Shown here piece after piece: positions 15,906 through 24,454 of a stretch of 64,000 bases of DNA; position 1 is the stretch's first letter; every line of letters starts with the position of its first letter. Both the position numbers and the translations under genes were made by a program. A model generated the notes under the pieces. It made no database searches and was not told where the DNA came from. It worked only from the letters and a program-made list of their open reading frames with translations. The DNA lies in NCBI GenBank assembly GCA_001953215.1, contig CP019169.1, forward strand, positions 372,001 through 436,000. Reading direction: 5' to 3'. The DNA comes from Betaproteobacteria bacterium GR16-43. GTDB taxonomy: Bacteria; Pseudomonadota; Gammaproteobacteria; Burkholderiales; Usitatibacteraceae.

Positions 15906-18755
15906 ATGACATTCCACCAATCGCTCGTCGCACCCATCCTGGCGCTGGCACTGCTCTCGACGGCGGCCACGTCGGCGCAGGCCATGGCCCGGGATGAAAA
16001 GCCGGTCGGAAGCAAGGCCACGTTGCAGGCCTTGATGGACAAGCCCAACGATGAAGGCCTGTTCCAGGCCTTCCTGCTCAGCCTCCCGAAAGTGACGCTG
16101 CCGCAGGGAAAGAGGTACATCGTCGAAGGCGACCTGCTGCTCACCGAGGATCAAGTGCGCACGCACGTCCAGCGTGCCGTGGCTCGCGGACGCGTGCTGA
16201 AGTCCGGCGAACGCCCGGAGCTCATCGTGAACGAGGTCGATGGCAAGGCCGATTTCTGGGCCACGCCGGAGCAACGGCGGCTGACCTATGCGATCGACAG
16301 CCGGTCGTTCACGCCCGACGAGTACGCCAGGATCAAGCAGGACATCGCGAAGGCCGCGGGCGCATGGGTCTCCGCATGCTCCGATTGCGGGATCTCGTTC
16401 ACGCACCTCCCCCAGTTCGATGCGGCGCCCGACCTCGACAGCGTCACGTTCATCGTGCAGCCCGTCAACACGGGCACGTTCGTCGCCGCGGCGTTCTTTC
16501 CGTCGTGGCCCAGGAACACGCGCTACGTGAACATCGATCGCTCGTACTTCACGTTGACGTCGGTCGATCCAGTGGGCGTCCTTCGCCACGAGCTCGGCCA
16601 CGTGCTCGGCTATCGGCACGAGCACACGCGCGGCATCGCGGGCTGCTTCTACGAGGACGGCAAGTGGTTCGAGCTGACGGCGTACGACCCGCAGTCGGTG
16701 ATGCACTACCTCTGCGGCAAGGCGGGCTCCGCGAAGCTCGAGCTCACGGAGTACGACATCGCGGGCCATCGAACGCAGTACGGGAGCGCACCCGTCGCCT
16801 CCGCGGGCTTCGATCCGACGCCGCCTCCCGGGATCCGGATGAAATTCGAAGGCGGCGACGTCAACAGCACCCTCTTCTCGGCACTGGCGATCCTCGCTCG
16901 GGAAAACCAGCTCCAGACGCGAACCGTCACCGTGGGCGACAAGGACGACTACTGCTCGATCCTCAAGGAAGCATTGGAAATTCCAAAGCGCGTCGCCTGC
17001 TCGGACGGCGCGGTGGGCCAGCTCTGGGCCTACCTCAATCCAACGGCGGGCAAGCCGTGGGGATTGGTGGCCGGACAGAAAGTCCAGGTTCCGTCGAACG
17101 TGGACATCAAGGGCTATTCGTTCGCGAAGACGATCGACGTCACCGGCAAGGGCGGCGCGGAGCAGGCGGCCGCGTTCAATCCGCTCATCAAGAGCCAGGA
17201 ATCTTCTCCGGGGCTGCGCAAGACCATCATCGAGGGCTTCCAGGTCGACGTGTCGGCCGTCAATGCACGCCGCGTCCCTTCGACGATCGGGGCGCTCGAT
17301 GCCCTGAAGAGCGAGAATTTCTACGTCGCGCCGACCGGATGGACGCAGCCTTCCAAGGTCAAGGCGTACTCGAACAACTGGGGTTCCGGGTACCTCACGT
17401 CGTGCAAGGGCACGGCAGCGCCGCCGGTCGGGAGCTACGCGGAGCTGATCTTCGCGGCAGAGGTTCCCGCGTGCGCCGCGAAAGCGTGCACGGACCGTTG
17501 CGCGTCGATCCTCATGGTCGACACGCCCGTGGCGGCGCACCCGAAGCTGCTGCGGGCCATGCGGAAACAGCCACCCGCCGACACGCCGCCGGCGAGCTGC
17601 AACGGCGTTGCCTGGAAGCGGGATTTCCACGGCACGCACATGGCGGGGATCATGACCGCCTCGCCGATGACGTACGGCATGGCGGGCCTCAGTCCCGGCT
17701 CGCCCCTGTGGGCCTATCCGCTGCCCGCGACGGCGGTGGACGACGCGCTTTCGAAGCACTTGAACGAGTGGACGACGGACACGGCCACCTTTCCGCCGGG
17801 CGTGAAGATCTTCCTCTTCGCGAGCGAGTTCACGACCGAAGCGGTTTCGCGGGGTTCGAACTATCCCGACGCCGCCGATCGCTTCACCGATTCGAACACG
17901 AGCCGCCTGATCCGCGACAACCAGGACGTGCTGCTCGTGACCGCGGCGGGGCAAGGCGACGAGGACCGTCCGGGCAGCGAGCTCATCCGCTCGAGCTCGA
18001 AGCGGTTCCCGATGAACCTCGGCGACCTCCCGAACGTGATCGTCGTCACCGCCTGCGACAACTGCGACACGGCCAGCCCGTCGCTGCTGGCCGATGCGAA
18101 CTATGGAATCTTCGAGGACGAGCAGACGACTCCCCTGATCCACCTCGCCGCGCCGGGAGCCTCCCCCATTCCGGGCATCGTGACGGACTCGGCCAGCGAC
18201 ATCGCTTCGGCCAACGGGACGTCCCAGGCGGCGGCCTTCGTCGCCGGAACCGCCGCGGCCCTCTTCAACTGCCAGAACGTGTTCACCACCGCTCCGCAGA
18301 TCAAGCGCCACCTGCTCGTGACGTCCCGCCCGACGCTGTTGAAGGAAGACAACAAGCGCGTCGCGGCCGGCATCGTCGACTACGAGCTCGCACTGAAGGA
18401 CCCGAGGCTGGACTGGATGGTCCCCGCGATGGGCAGCAAGCACGAGACGGTGAACATCGAAGGCTGGTGCAGCAGCAAGATCGCCTTCACCGACGAACGC
18501 GGCACGACGGAGTACCGGATCGACGCCAAGGCGATCCGCCGCATGGCCAACGTGAAGCGGGTGGACGGCTCGAGCTACTGGGTGATCTACGAGGCCCGCG
18601 AGGGCGGCATCTACAAGCGGGGGCCGTTGAAGCTCGTGGAGGGCGCGCAGTTGCTCAAGGTGACCGGCAAGCCGGCGCTCGGCGTGGGGGACTTCAGCGA
18701 CGTGCTCCTCGCCCCGCGGCCCGTTCCGATCGTCAGTTGCAAGGTGCCGGCGTGA
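15906..18755 (+). CDS. Two-protease fusion: metzincin-type zinc peptidase plus subtilisin-like (S8) domain
   Basis: The ATG at 15906 follows GGGAGGA and opens a signal peptide (residues 1-25). The 949-residue protein has two protease signatures. First, HELGHVLGYRHE at 228-239 matches the metzincin zinc motif HExxHxxGxxH, followed by SVMHY, a Met-turn-like segment. A LysM-reminiscent stretch lies near 320-400. Second, a complete S8 order: Asp539 in MVDTPV, His575 in HGTHMAG, Ser773 in GTSQAAAFVAG. The oxyanion Asn of S8 proteases is Gln683 (AAGQ) and the Pro after the Ser is Ala. Likely periplasmic or secreted. It overlaps the next gene's start. Confidence 0.85.
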   Translation: MTFHQSLVAPILALALLSTAATSAQAMARDEKPVGSKATLQALMDKPNDEGLFQAFLLSLPKVTLPQGKRYIVEGDLLLTEDQVRTHVQRAVARGRVLKSGERPELIVNEVDGKADFWATPEQRRLTYAIDSRSFTPDEYARIKQDIAKAAGAWVSACSDCGISFTHLPQFDAAPDLDSVTFIVQPVNTGTFVAAAFFPSWPRNTRYVNIDRSYFTLTSVDPVGVLRHELGHVLGYRHEHTRGIAGCFYEDGKWFELTAYDPQSVMHYLCGKAGSAKLELTEYDIAGHRTQYGSAPVASAGFDPTPPPGIRMKFEGGDVNSTLFSALAILARENQLQTRTVTVGDKDDYCSILKEALEIPKRVACSDGAVGQLWAYLNPTAGKPWGLVAGQKVQVPSNVDIKGYSFAKTIDVTGKGGAEQAAAFNPLIKSQESSPGLRKTIIEGFQVDVSAVNARRVPSTIGALDALKSENFYVAPTGWTQPSKVKAYSNNWGSGYLTSCKGTAAPPVGSYAELIFAAEVPACAAKACTDRCASILMVDTPVAAHPKLLRAMRKQPPADTPPASCNGVAWKRDFHGTHMAGIMTASPMTYGMAGLSPGSPLWAYPLPATAVDDALSKHLNEWTTDTATFPPGVKIFLFASEFTTEAVSRGSNYPDAADRFTDSNTSRLIRDNQDVLLVTAAGQGDEDRPGSELIRSSSKRFPMNLGDLPNVIVVTACDNCDTASPSLLADANYGIFEDEQTTPLIHLAAPGASPIPGIVTDSASDIASANGTSQAAAFVAGTAAALFNCQNVFTTAPQIKRHLLVTSRPTLLKEDNKRVAAGIVDYELALKDPRLDWMVPAMGSKHETVNIEGWCSSKIAFTDERGTTEYRIDAKAIRRMANVKRVDGSSYWVIYEAREGGIYKRGPLKLVEGAQLLKVTGKPALGVGDFSDVLLAPRPVPIVSCKVPA

Positions 18756-19924
18756 TGCGTGCCACCCTGCTCGCCGGCGCGATCTTCGCCCTGTTCATCG
18801 CCCTGCCCGCGAGGGCGGACGAGTGCACGACCGACGATCGCATCGAAACCGATTTCGGCGAAGTCGTCTCGACCGAGATCGAGATCGCGGACGGAACGTC
18901 GAAGGACATCTCCCCGGACATCAACCGCGGGGGGATCCGCTACATCCAGGCCATGGTTCGCGTGGCCCCCGCGCCGGGCCGCAAGTGGACCCTGTATGTC
19001 CGCGATGCTTTCCTGCGCGTGGTCGACGTGACGACCGACGCGAGCGCCGACGCGAACGGAACGGCGAAGACCGGCCGCATTCCACGCGGGAACGGCGCGC
19101 TGTATTTCGACTATGCCGTGACGCCGAAGGACTCGGCGCCGTTGAAGGTCTCGCGGATCGTCCTCATGCCCGAAGGCGCCAGGAACCCGTACTACTCGGT
19201 GCAGGACTCGAACAACGTGCAGTTCCGTTCCATCCTCAACATCTCGGTGCCGGCCGAGGCGCGCGCGCTGGGCGATCGGGTCGGCATGCTGATGGGATCG
19301 TGGGATCGCCGGGCGTGGTGCTGCACGGCCGTGGCCATCGCCCCGGACATCGTGCTCACCAACTGGCACTGCGGTGGATTGAAGGACGAGATCGCCGAGG
19401 ACGGATTCTGGCAGGACGCCGTCTGCGCGCGCACGTCATTCGATTTTTCCTGGGACGAGGACACGATCAGCCGCGAGTTCCAATGCGTGAAGGTCCTCCA
19501 GGTGGATCGCGACCGGGACTTCGCGATCCTTCGCGTGAAGCCGCGCAACGGATACGACCAGCTCCGGCCCGTGCAGCGATGGGCCACGGCCGCGGCCGCG
19601 ACACCGCTCACGGCCATCCAGCATCCCGTGTGCCGCCCCAAGCAAGTGACGCAAGGCGGCGACTGCAAGGTGCGCGATGCCAGCGTCGCCGGCTGGCAAG
19701 GCACCGCCGGCTCCGATTTCACGCACACCTGCGACACCAACAGCGGCAGCTCGGGCTCGCCGATGTTCGACGACTCGCAACGCCTGGTGGGCCTCCACCA
19801 CCTGGGATTCCAGAAGATCAACGGCACCTGCGACAAGAAGAACAAGGCGGTTCACAGCCGCTCCATCTTCGACTCGCTCAACGCGGAAGCCAAGGCAGCG
19901 CTGAAGGACGTCACGGCGAACTAG
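18755..19924 (+). CDS. Exported trypsin-like serine protease
   Basis: 389 residues starting at an ATG that overlaps the previous stop (TGATG), so translation is probably coupled. Signal peptide residues 1-20 (LFIALPARA). The N-terminal 170 residues form an unassigned beta-rich region. The protease domain follows with His205 (TNWHC), Asp255 (RDFAI) and Ser333 (GSSGSP), and several Cys that could form disulfides. It belongs to the export operon with the metzincin-subtilase fusion upstream and the di-heme cytochrome 20 bp downstream. Confidence 0.9.
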   Translation: MRATLLAGAIFALFIALPARADECTTDDRIETDFGEVVSTEIEIADGTSKDISPDINRGGIRYIQAMVRVAPAPGRKWTLYVRDAFLRVVDVTTDASADANGTAKTGRIPRGNGALYFDYAVTPKDSAPLKVSRIVLMPEGARNPYYSVQDSNNVQFRSILNISVPAEARALGDRVGMLMGSWDRRAWCCTAVAIAPDIVLTNWHCGGLKDEIAEDGFWQDAVCARTSFDFSWDEDTISREFQCVKVLQVDRDRDFAILRVKPRNGYDQLRPVQRWATAAAATPLTAIQHPVCRPKQVTQGGDCKVRDASVAGWQGTAGSDFTHTCDTNSGSSGSPMFDDSQRLVGLHHLGFQKINGTCDKKNKAVHSRSIFDSLNAEAKAALKDVTAN

Positions 19925-19944
19925 ACAACAGGGAGAAAAAGAAA

Positions 19945-21696
19945 ATGAATACGATCGCATCGAGAATCGCCATCGTTGCCGCAGTCGCGCTGGCCGCCGG
20001 CTTTTCGCCCGACGGGCACGCGCAGGCCGGCCAGAACTGGACGCCCGAGGTGAGCCAGGGTTTCTGGTTCACGTCCCAGGGCTCGCGCATCCTTCCCGCC
20101 AAGTGGTTCGCGGTGCTCGAGCAATCGGGAAACACCACGCTCTTCCGGGACGACGCGAACATCACGCGGCTGGGCTACATCCCGGCAAAGGCCAGCACGA
20201 AGAATCCCGATGGATTCCCGATCGGCTTCGCGGTCGATCGCGACGCGCCGGACCAGCCCTGGCTGGGACTCACGTGCGCCGCGTGCCACACCACGCAACT
20301 CGTCTACAAGGACAAGCTCACCAACGCGGAAAAGAAGATCCTGATCGAAGGCGGGCCCGGCATGGCCGACTTCAACAACTTCTATCGGGACCTCATCGCG
20401 TCGCTCGCCGCGACGATGAGCGACGACGCGAAATTCGCCCGGTTCGCCGCGAACGTCCTCGGCGCCGCGGCCACGCCGGCGGCGCGCACCGATCTGCGCG
20501 CCGCGTTGACGAAAGTCCACGCCGCCAACGCCGCCCGCTATGCGCGCAACCTTCCGACGCTCGAAGCGGGGTACGGCCGGCTGGACGCGTTCGGGAACAT
20601 CTTCAACGAAGTGCTCGTCCCTGCGCTCTCGGGCGCCAACAAGGCCGAGCCGCCGGACGCGCCGGTGTCCTATCCCTTCCTGTGGGATACGCCGCAGCAC
20701 GACCGCGTCCAATGGAACGGCATCGCGCCCAACAACCTGCTGGGCCTCGGCGCGCTCAGCCGCAACACGTCGGAGGTGATCGGCGTCTTCGGGGATCTCC
20801 ACCTCGAGGACTGCAAGGTCCTCGGCTGCTCGTACAGCAACCACATCGCCGTCCGGAATCTCGGCCGGCTCGAGTTCTGGCTGAAGCAACTGTGGTCGCC
20901 GCAGTGGAATGACAACGGGCTTCCGTCGATCGATTCCGATGCGGCGAAGCGCGGCAAGGACCGCTACGACGAGAAATGTCTCGGGTGCCACGAGAGGATC
21001 GTCCGCACCGACCCGGATCGCACCGTCACCGCGAAGATGGTGGACGTCATGTCCGACGACGCCATGGCGAGGCTCGCCGCGACGCGCTCCGGTTCGACGG
21101 GCCCGCTGAACGGGACCTTCCGCCGCGGGACGTTCAAGAAATTCGGTCCCACCGAACCCGCGGACGGCCTGTTGACCAACGGCCTCGTGGGCGTGCTGCT
21201 CGGGGATATCGCGGCAACCCTCGCGGCACTCGACGAGCAGCGCCGCGGCCCGTCGCCGTTGAACGCCTTGACGGTGGAAGCGGTTCCGACGGCGACCTCG
21301 GCGGCCGCGGTCTTGAACGACCTGCGCAGCTACGCGAACGACCGGAAGGAACTCCTCGACGCGCCGGCCGCGAGCAATGCCTTCACCGTGGCCGCGCGCT
21401 ACGGCACCTACAAGGCCCGGCCCCTCAACGGGATCTGGGCCACGGCACCCTATCTCCACAACGGATCGGTGCCCAACCTGACGGAGCTGTTGAAGGCGCC
21501 CGCCGAACGCGTCAAGAAGTTCTTCGTGGGCAACCGCGAGATCGACACGGTCAACGTGGGACTGGTGAGTACTTCCGGCCCGTTCGAGTTCGACACGTCG
21601 AAACCGGGAAATCTCAATGCGGGCCATGAATACGGCACCACGACGCTCACGCCCGACCAGAAGAAGGACCTGATCGAGTACCTGAAGACGCTGTAG
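19945..21696 (+). CDS. RoxA-like di-heme cytochrome c
   Basis: 583 residues starting at an ATG behind GGGAGA. Signal peptide about 1-27. Two heme c sites: CAACH at 111-115 and CLGCH at 345-349. A late APYLHNGSVPNL segment is common to di-heme peroxidase-like cytochromes. Overall length and heme spacing (about 234 residues) resemble the RoxA/RoxB rubber-oxygenase-like family, where the N-terminal heme is catalytic, though I cannot confirm the distal residues. Periplasmic or secreted. Last gene of the protease operon; an oxidative cleavage role on an extracellular polymer is inference. Confidence 0.8.
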   Translation: MNTIASRIAIVAAVALAAGFSPDGHAQAGQNWTPEVSQGFWFTSQGSRILPAKWFAVLEQSGNTTLFRDDANITRLGYIPAKASTKNPDGFPIGFAVDRDAPDQPWLGLTCAACHTTQLVYKDKLTNAEKKILIEGGPGMADFNNFYRDLIASLAATMSDDAKFARFAANVLGAAATPAARTDLRAALTKVHAANAARYARNLPTLEAGYGRLDAFGNIFNEVLVPALSGANKAEPPDAPVSYPFLWDTPQHDRVQWNGIAPNNLLGLGALSRNTSEVIGVFGDLHLEDCKVLGCSYSNHIAVRNLGRLEFWLKQLWSPQWNDNGLPSIDSDAAKRGKDRYDEKCLGCHERIVRTDPDRTVTAKMVDVMSDDAMARLAATRSGSTGPLNGTFRRGTFKKFGPTEPADGLLTNGLVGVLLGDIAATLAALDEQRRGPSPLNALTVEAVPTATSAAAVLNDLRSYANDRKELLDAPAASNAFTVAARYGTYKARPLNGIWATAPYLHNGSVPNLTELLKAPAERVKKFFVGNREIDTVNVGLVSTSGPFEFDTSKPGNLNAGHEYGTTTLTPDQKKDLIEYLKTL

Positions 21697-21728
21697 TCAC
21701 CGCATCCATCGCAGGGCCCATCGGACTG

Positions 21729-21742
21729 TCGGCCTAAACGAA
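21729..21742 (+). promoter_or_regulatory. 14-base motif shared with 34743-34756
   Basis: TCGGCCTAAACGAA occurs here, 56 bp before the receiver gene at 21798, and again identically 24 bp before the exported-protein gene at 34780. Both copies are in intergenic gaps and in the same orientation relative to the downstream gene. A promoter or operator element is possible; no other support. Confidence 0.35.
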
Positions 21743-21797
21743 TGTCTGTCCGTTCGGGCCTTGCGAAGCGGACGCAAGCGCGCGTAGCTTTTGACGC

Positions 21798-22235
21798 ATG
21801 GGTGGCGCCTCCTTCTCCCGCGCGGTACTGGTCGACGACCATCAAATCGTCACCGACGCGTTGCGCACTTGCGTTCCGGCGATGCGCGACTTCGCGCGAA
21901 TCGAGACGGCGACCACCCTGGCCGACGCCTGCGCGCTGCTCGAAGCCGATCCGGATTGCCAGCTCGTCGTGCTCGACCTGCACCTCCCCGATTCGCAAGG
22001 GCGCGAAACCCTGCTGGGATTGCGGGAGCGCTTTCCCGAAGTCCCGATCCTGGTCTACTCGGGCGACGCGACGCTCGGCGCGATCATCATGGCCTTCGAC
22101 TGCGGCGCGCACGGCTACGTCACCAAGAACTCTCCGATGAATGTCATCGACGAAGCGATCCGCGAGGTCCTGGCGGGCGGCTTCTACATTCCGCCCGAGG
22201 CGGCGCGCGACCTCGGGTGGCCGCGAGGCAGCTAG
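21798..22235 (+). CDS. Stand-alone response-regulator receiver domain
   Basis: 145 residues: acidic pair at 13-14 (VDDH), phosphoacceptor Asp60 (VVLDLHLPD), Ser/Thr switch in VYSGDA and Lys in GYVTKNSP. The sequence resembles receivers of NarL-type regulators but ends at about residue 145 with no DNA-binding domain, so it probably acts in phosphotransfer or protein binding. It is convergent with and overlaps by 4 bp the hybrid histidine kinase gene, its likely partner. Confidence 0.9.
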   Translation: MGGASFSRAVLVDDHQIVTDALRTCVPAMRDFARIETATTLADACALLEADPDCQLVVLDLHLPDSQGRETLLGLRERFPEVPILVYSGDATLGAIIMAFDCGAHGYVTKNSPMNVIDEAIREVLAGGFYIPPEAARDLGWPRGS

Positions 22236-24454
22236 GGCGCGGCGGAGGCCGAGGCTTCGAGGGTCGCGTCACGGATCCAGTCCGCAAGGTCGATCGCGGC
22301 CACCGGCTTCACCATGACGACGAACCCGCTGCTCTCGAGCGCCTCGACGCGCGCGCGCTCGACGTTGCCCGTCACGAGCAGGATGCGCTCCCTCGGCATC
22401 CATTGGCCCAGCCACTCCGCGACCTCGAGGCCGGTCGGGCCATCGCCCAGCATGTCGTCGATCACCGCCACGTCGGGGGGCGATCCGTCGGCCGCGAGCA
22501 GCACGCCGATCTCGGACTTCGATCCCATGAAGCGCGCATCGACCTTCCACGCGTCGAGCTGCACGCGCAGCGCGTCGCGCACGAGGAGATCGTCCTCGAC
22601 GATCCACGCGCGCAGCCCGGGGAAGGTCACCGCGCGCTCCGGCCGGACCGGCACCTGGCCCGCGACGGCAGGCACCGCCGACGGCACCGCGATCTCCACG
22701 CACGTTCCCACCCCGACCTGCGACGTGAGCGTGAGCGGCGCGCCCAGCAACTCGCTGATGCGCCGCACGATCGAAAGCCCGAGTCCCACGCCCTTGTCGC
22801 GATCGCGCGCGGGGTTCGCGAGCTGCACGAACTCGTCGAAGATCCGGCCCTGGTCGGAGGCCGGGATTCCGACACCTGTATCCCGCACCGAAATGCGCAC
22901 GAGGCCGTCGCTCGTCGCCGTCTCGAGCGTCACCTCCCCTTCGACCGTGTAGCGCACCGCGTTGGAGAGCAGGTTGCCGACGACTCGCCGCAACAGTTCC
23001 GGGTCGCACCGCACCCATTCCGGTCCGACGCGCGCCACGCCACGCAACCCCTTCGCGCGGCAGGTCATCTCCATGTCCACGGCCAGCGGCCCGAGCACGT
23101 CCCGCAGCGGAAAGTCGCGCAGTTCGACCTTCACGTCGCCCGCGTCGAAACGCGAAAGGTCGAGCAGGTTGTCGAACAGGGTGCGCAGCACCGCGATGGC
23201 GTGCCGCTGCTTCTCCACCACGCCGCTCGCGTACGCGGGAAGCGGCTCGATGACGAGCGCATCGGCGAGGAGCGAAATGGCATAGAGGGGCTGGCGCAGG
23301 TCGTGGCTCGCCGCGGCGAGGAACAATGCGCGCGCGCGCATCGCATCCTGAGCGACCTTGAGGGCCCCCTGCAGGTCGTGGGTCTTCTCGGCCACCTTGC
23401 GTTCGAGGCCCACCGTATAGTCGCGGAGCTGTTCGGCCATCGCGTTGAACGAATGCGCGAGGTCTTCCAATTCGTCCCCAGTGACGAGCTCGATGCGATG
23501 CTCGAGATTGCCCGCACCGTAGGCGGAGACGCCGTCCTTGAGGGCCACGACGGGGCGGGCGAGCCGCCGCGCGAGCAGCCACGCGATCCCGAGGGACACG
23601 ATCACGCCGGCCACCACGAGCGCGAGCGTTCGATAGAAGGTGCCCATCGCGGGCTTCAACACCTGCCGCCACGGCGACTCCACCGACAGCGTCCAGGCCG
23701 GATTGTCCATGCGGCGCCACACGGTCAACGCGGGGCTGCCGGCGGCATCCTCGGTCCAGGCGCTCCCCTCGGGTTCGGTCCGCATGGCCTGGCGCGGGGC
23801 CGAGGTCCTCAGGGTCTGGCCCACGTCCTGGTGCGCGACGAGCACGCCCCGCTCGTCGACCACGGACATGCTCTCGCCCTCGCGCCGCTGCATGCGCGCC
23901 AGCTCCTCGCTCACGAACTGCAGGTTCACCGTCACGAGCGTCACGCCCGCGCGTTCGCCGCGATCGCGAAACGCGAGTTGCACGATGGGAGCCGAGCCGA
24001 CGACGCGGTGCCGCACCGGACCGAACACGGCTTTCCCCGCGACGCTGCGGTCCGCGAGCGAAGCGTCGATGGGCTGCAGGGACTCGAAGCGGTTGCGCTC
24101 GGTGCGGCTGAGGTAGATCGATTCGCGCCCTTCGCTGTCGGCGAACGTGACGTCGGCCACGCTGGGCAGGAGCCGCATGAGGCGCTGCAGTTCCCGCACG
24201 CGCGCGCCCTGGCCCGCGCCGAAGGACCAGGGTGCGTTGGAAACCGCGAGGAAATTGCGTTCCACCTCCTCGAAGAGCGCGGTCACGCGGCCGAACACCG
24301 CGTTCGCGGCGCTCACGTGCAACTCGCGCGAGCGCTGCAGGTTCTCTCGCAGTGCGAACGTCATCTCGATCGCGCCCGCCGCGAGCACCGTGCCTGCAAT
24401 GGCCGCGGAGATGACCACGGCATAGCGCCGGAAGAGGACCGAACGGCCGCTCAT
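22232..24454 (-). CDS. Hybrid sensor histidine kinase with C-terminal receiver
   Basis: Start placed at the ATG 24452-24454, which overlaps the preceding stop (ATGA) and begins MSGRSVLFRRY before the first membrane helix. The 740-residue protein has a helix at about 10-32, a periplasmic sensor region of about 230 residues (dCache-like by layout), a second helix near 265-285, HAMP, HisKA with His384 (SHDLRQPLY), HATPase with NLLSNAVRYT and GVGLGLSIV, and a receiver whose Asp is in VAVIDDMLGD. It is translationally coupled to a periplasmic binding protein gene, suggesting that protein delivers the signal. Confidence 0.92.
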   Translation of the reverse strand: MSGRSVLFRRYAVVISAAIAGTVLAAGAIEMTFALRENLQRSRELHVSAANAVFGRVTALFEEVERNFLAVSNAPWSFGAGQGARVRELQRLMRLLPSVADVTFADSEGRESIYLSRTERNRFESLQPIDASLADRSVAGKAVFGPVRHRVVGSAPIVQLAFRDRGERAGVTLVTVNLQFVSEELARMQRREGESMSVVDERGVLVAHQDVGQTLRTSAPRQAMRTEPEGSAWTEDAAGSPALTVWRRMDNPAWTLSVESPWRQVLKPAMGTFYRTLALVVAGVIVSLGIAWLLARRLARPVVALKDGVSAYGAGNLEHRIELVTGDELEDLAHSFNAMAEQLRDYTVGLERKVAEKTHDLQGALKVAQDAMRARALFLAAASHDLRQPLYAISLLADALVIEPLPAYASGVVEKQRHAIAVLRTLFDNLLDLSRFDAGDVKVELRDFPLRDVLGPLAVDMEMTCRAKGLRGVARVGPEWVRCDPELLRRVVGNLLSNAVRYTVEGEVTLETATSDGLVRISVRDTGVGIPASDQGRIFDEFVQLANPARDRDKGVGLGLSIVRRISELLGAPLTLTSQVGVGTCVEIAVPSAVPAVAGQVPVRPERAVTFPGLRAWIVEDDLLVRDALRVQLDAWKVDARFMGSKSEIGVLLAADGSPPDVAVIDDMLGDGPTGLEVAEWLGQWMPRERILLVTGNVERARVEALESSGFVVMVKPVAAIDLADWIRDATLEASASAAP

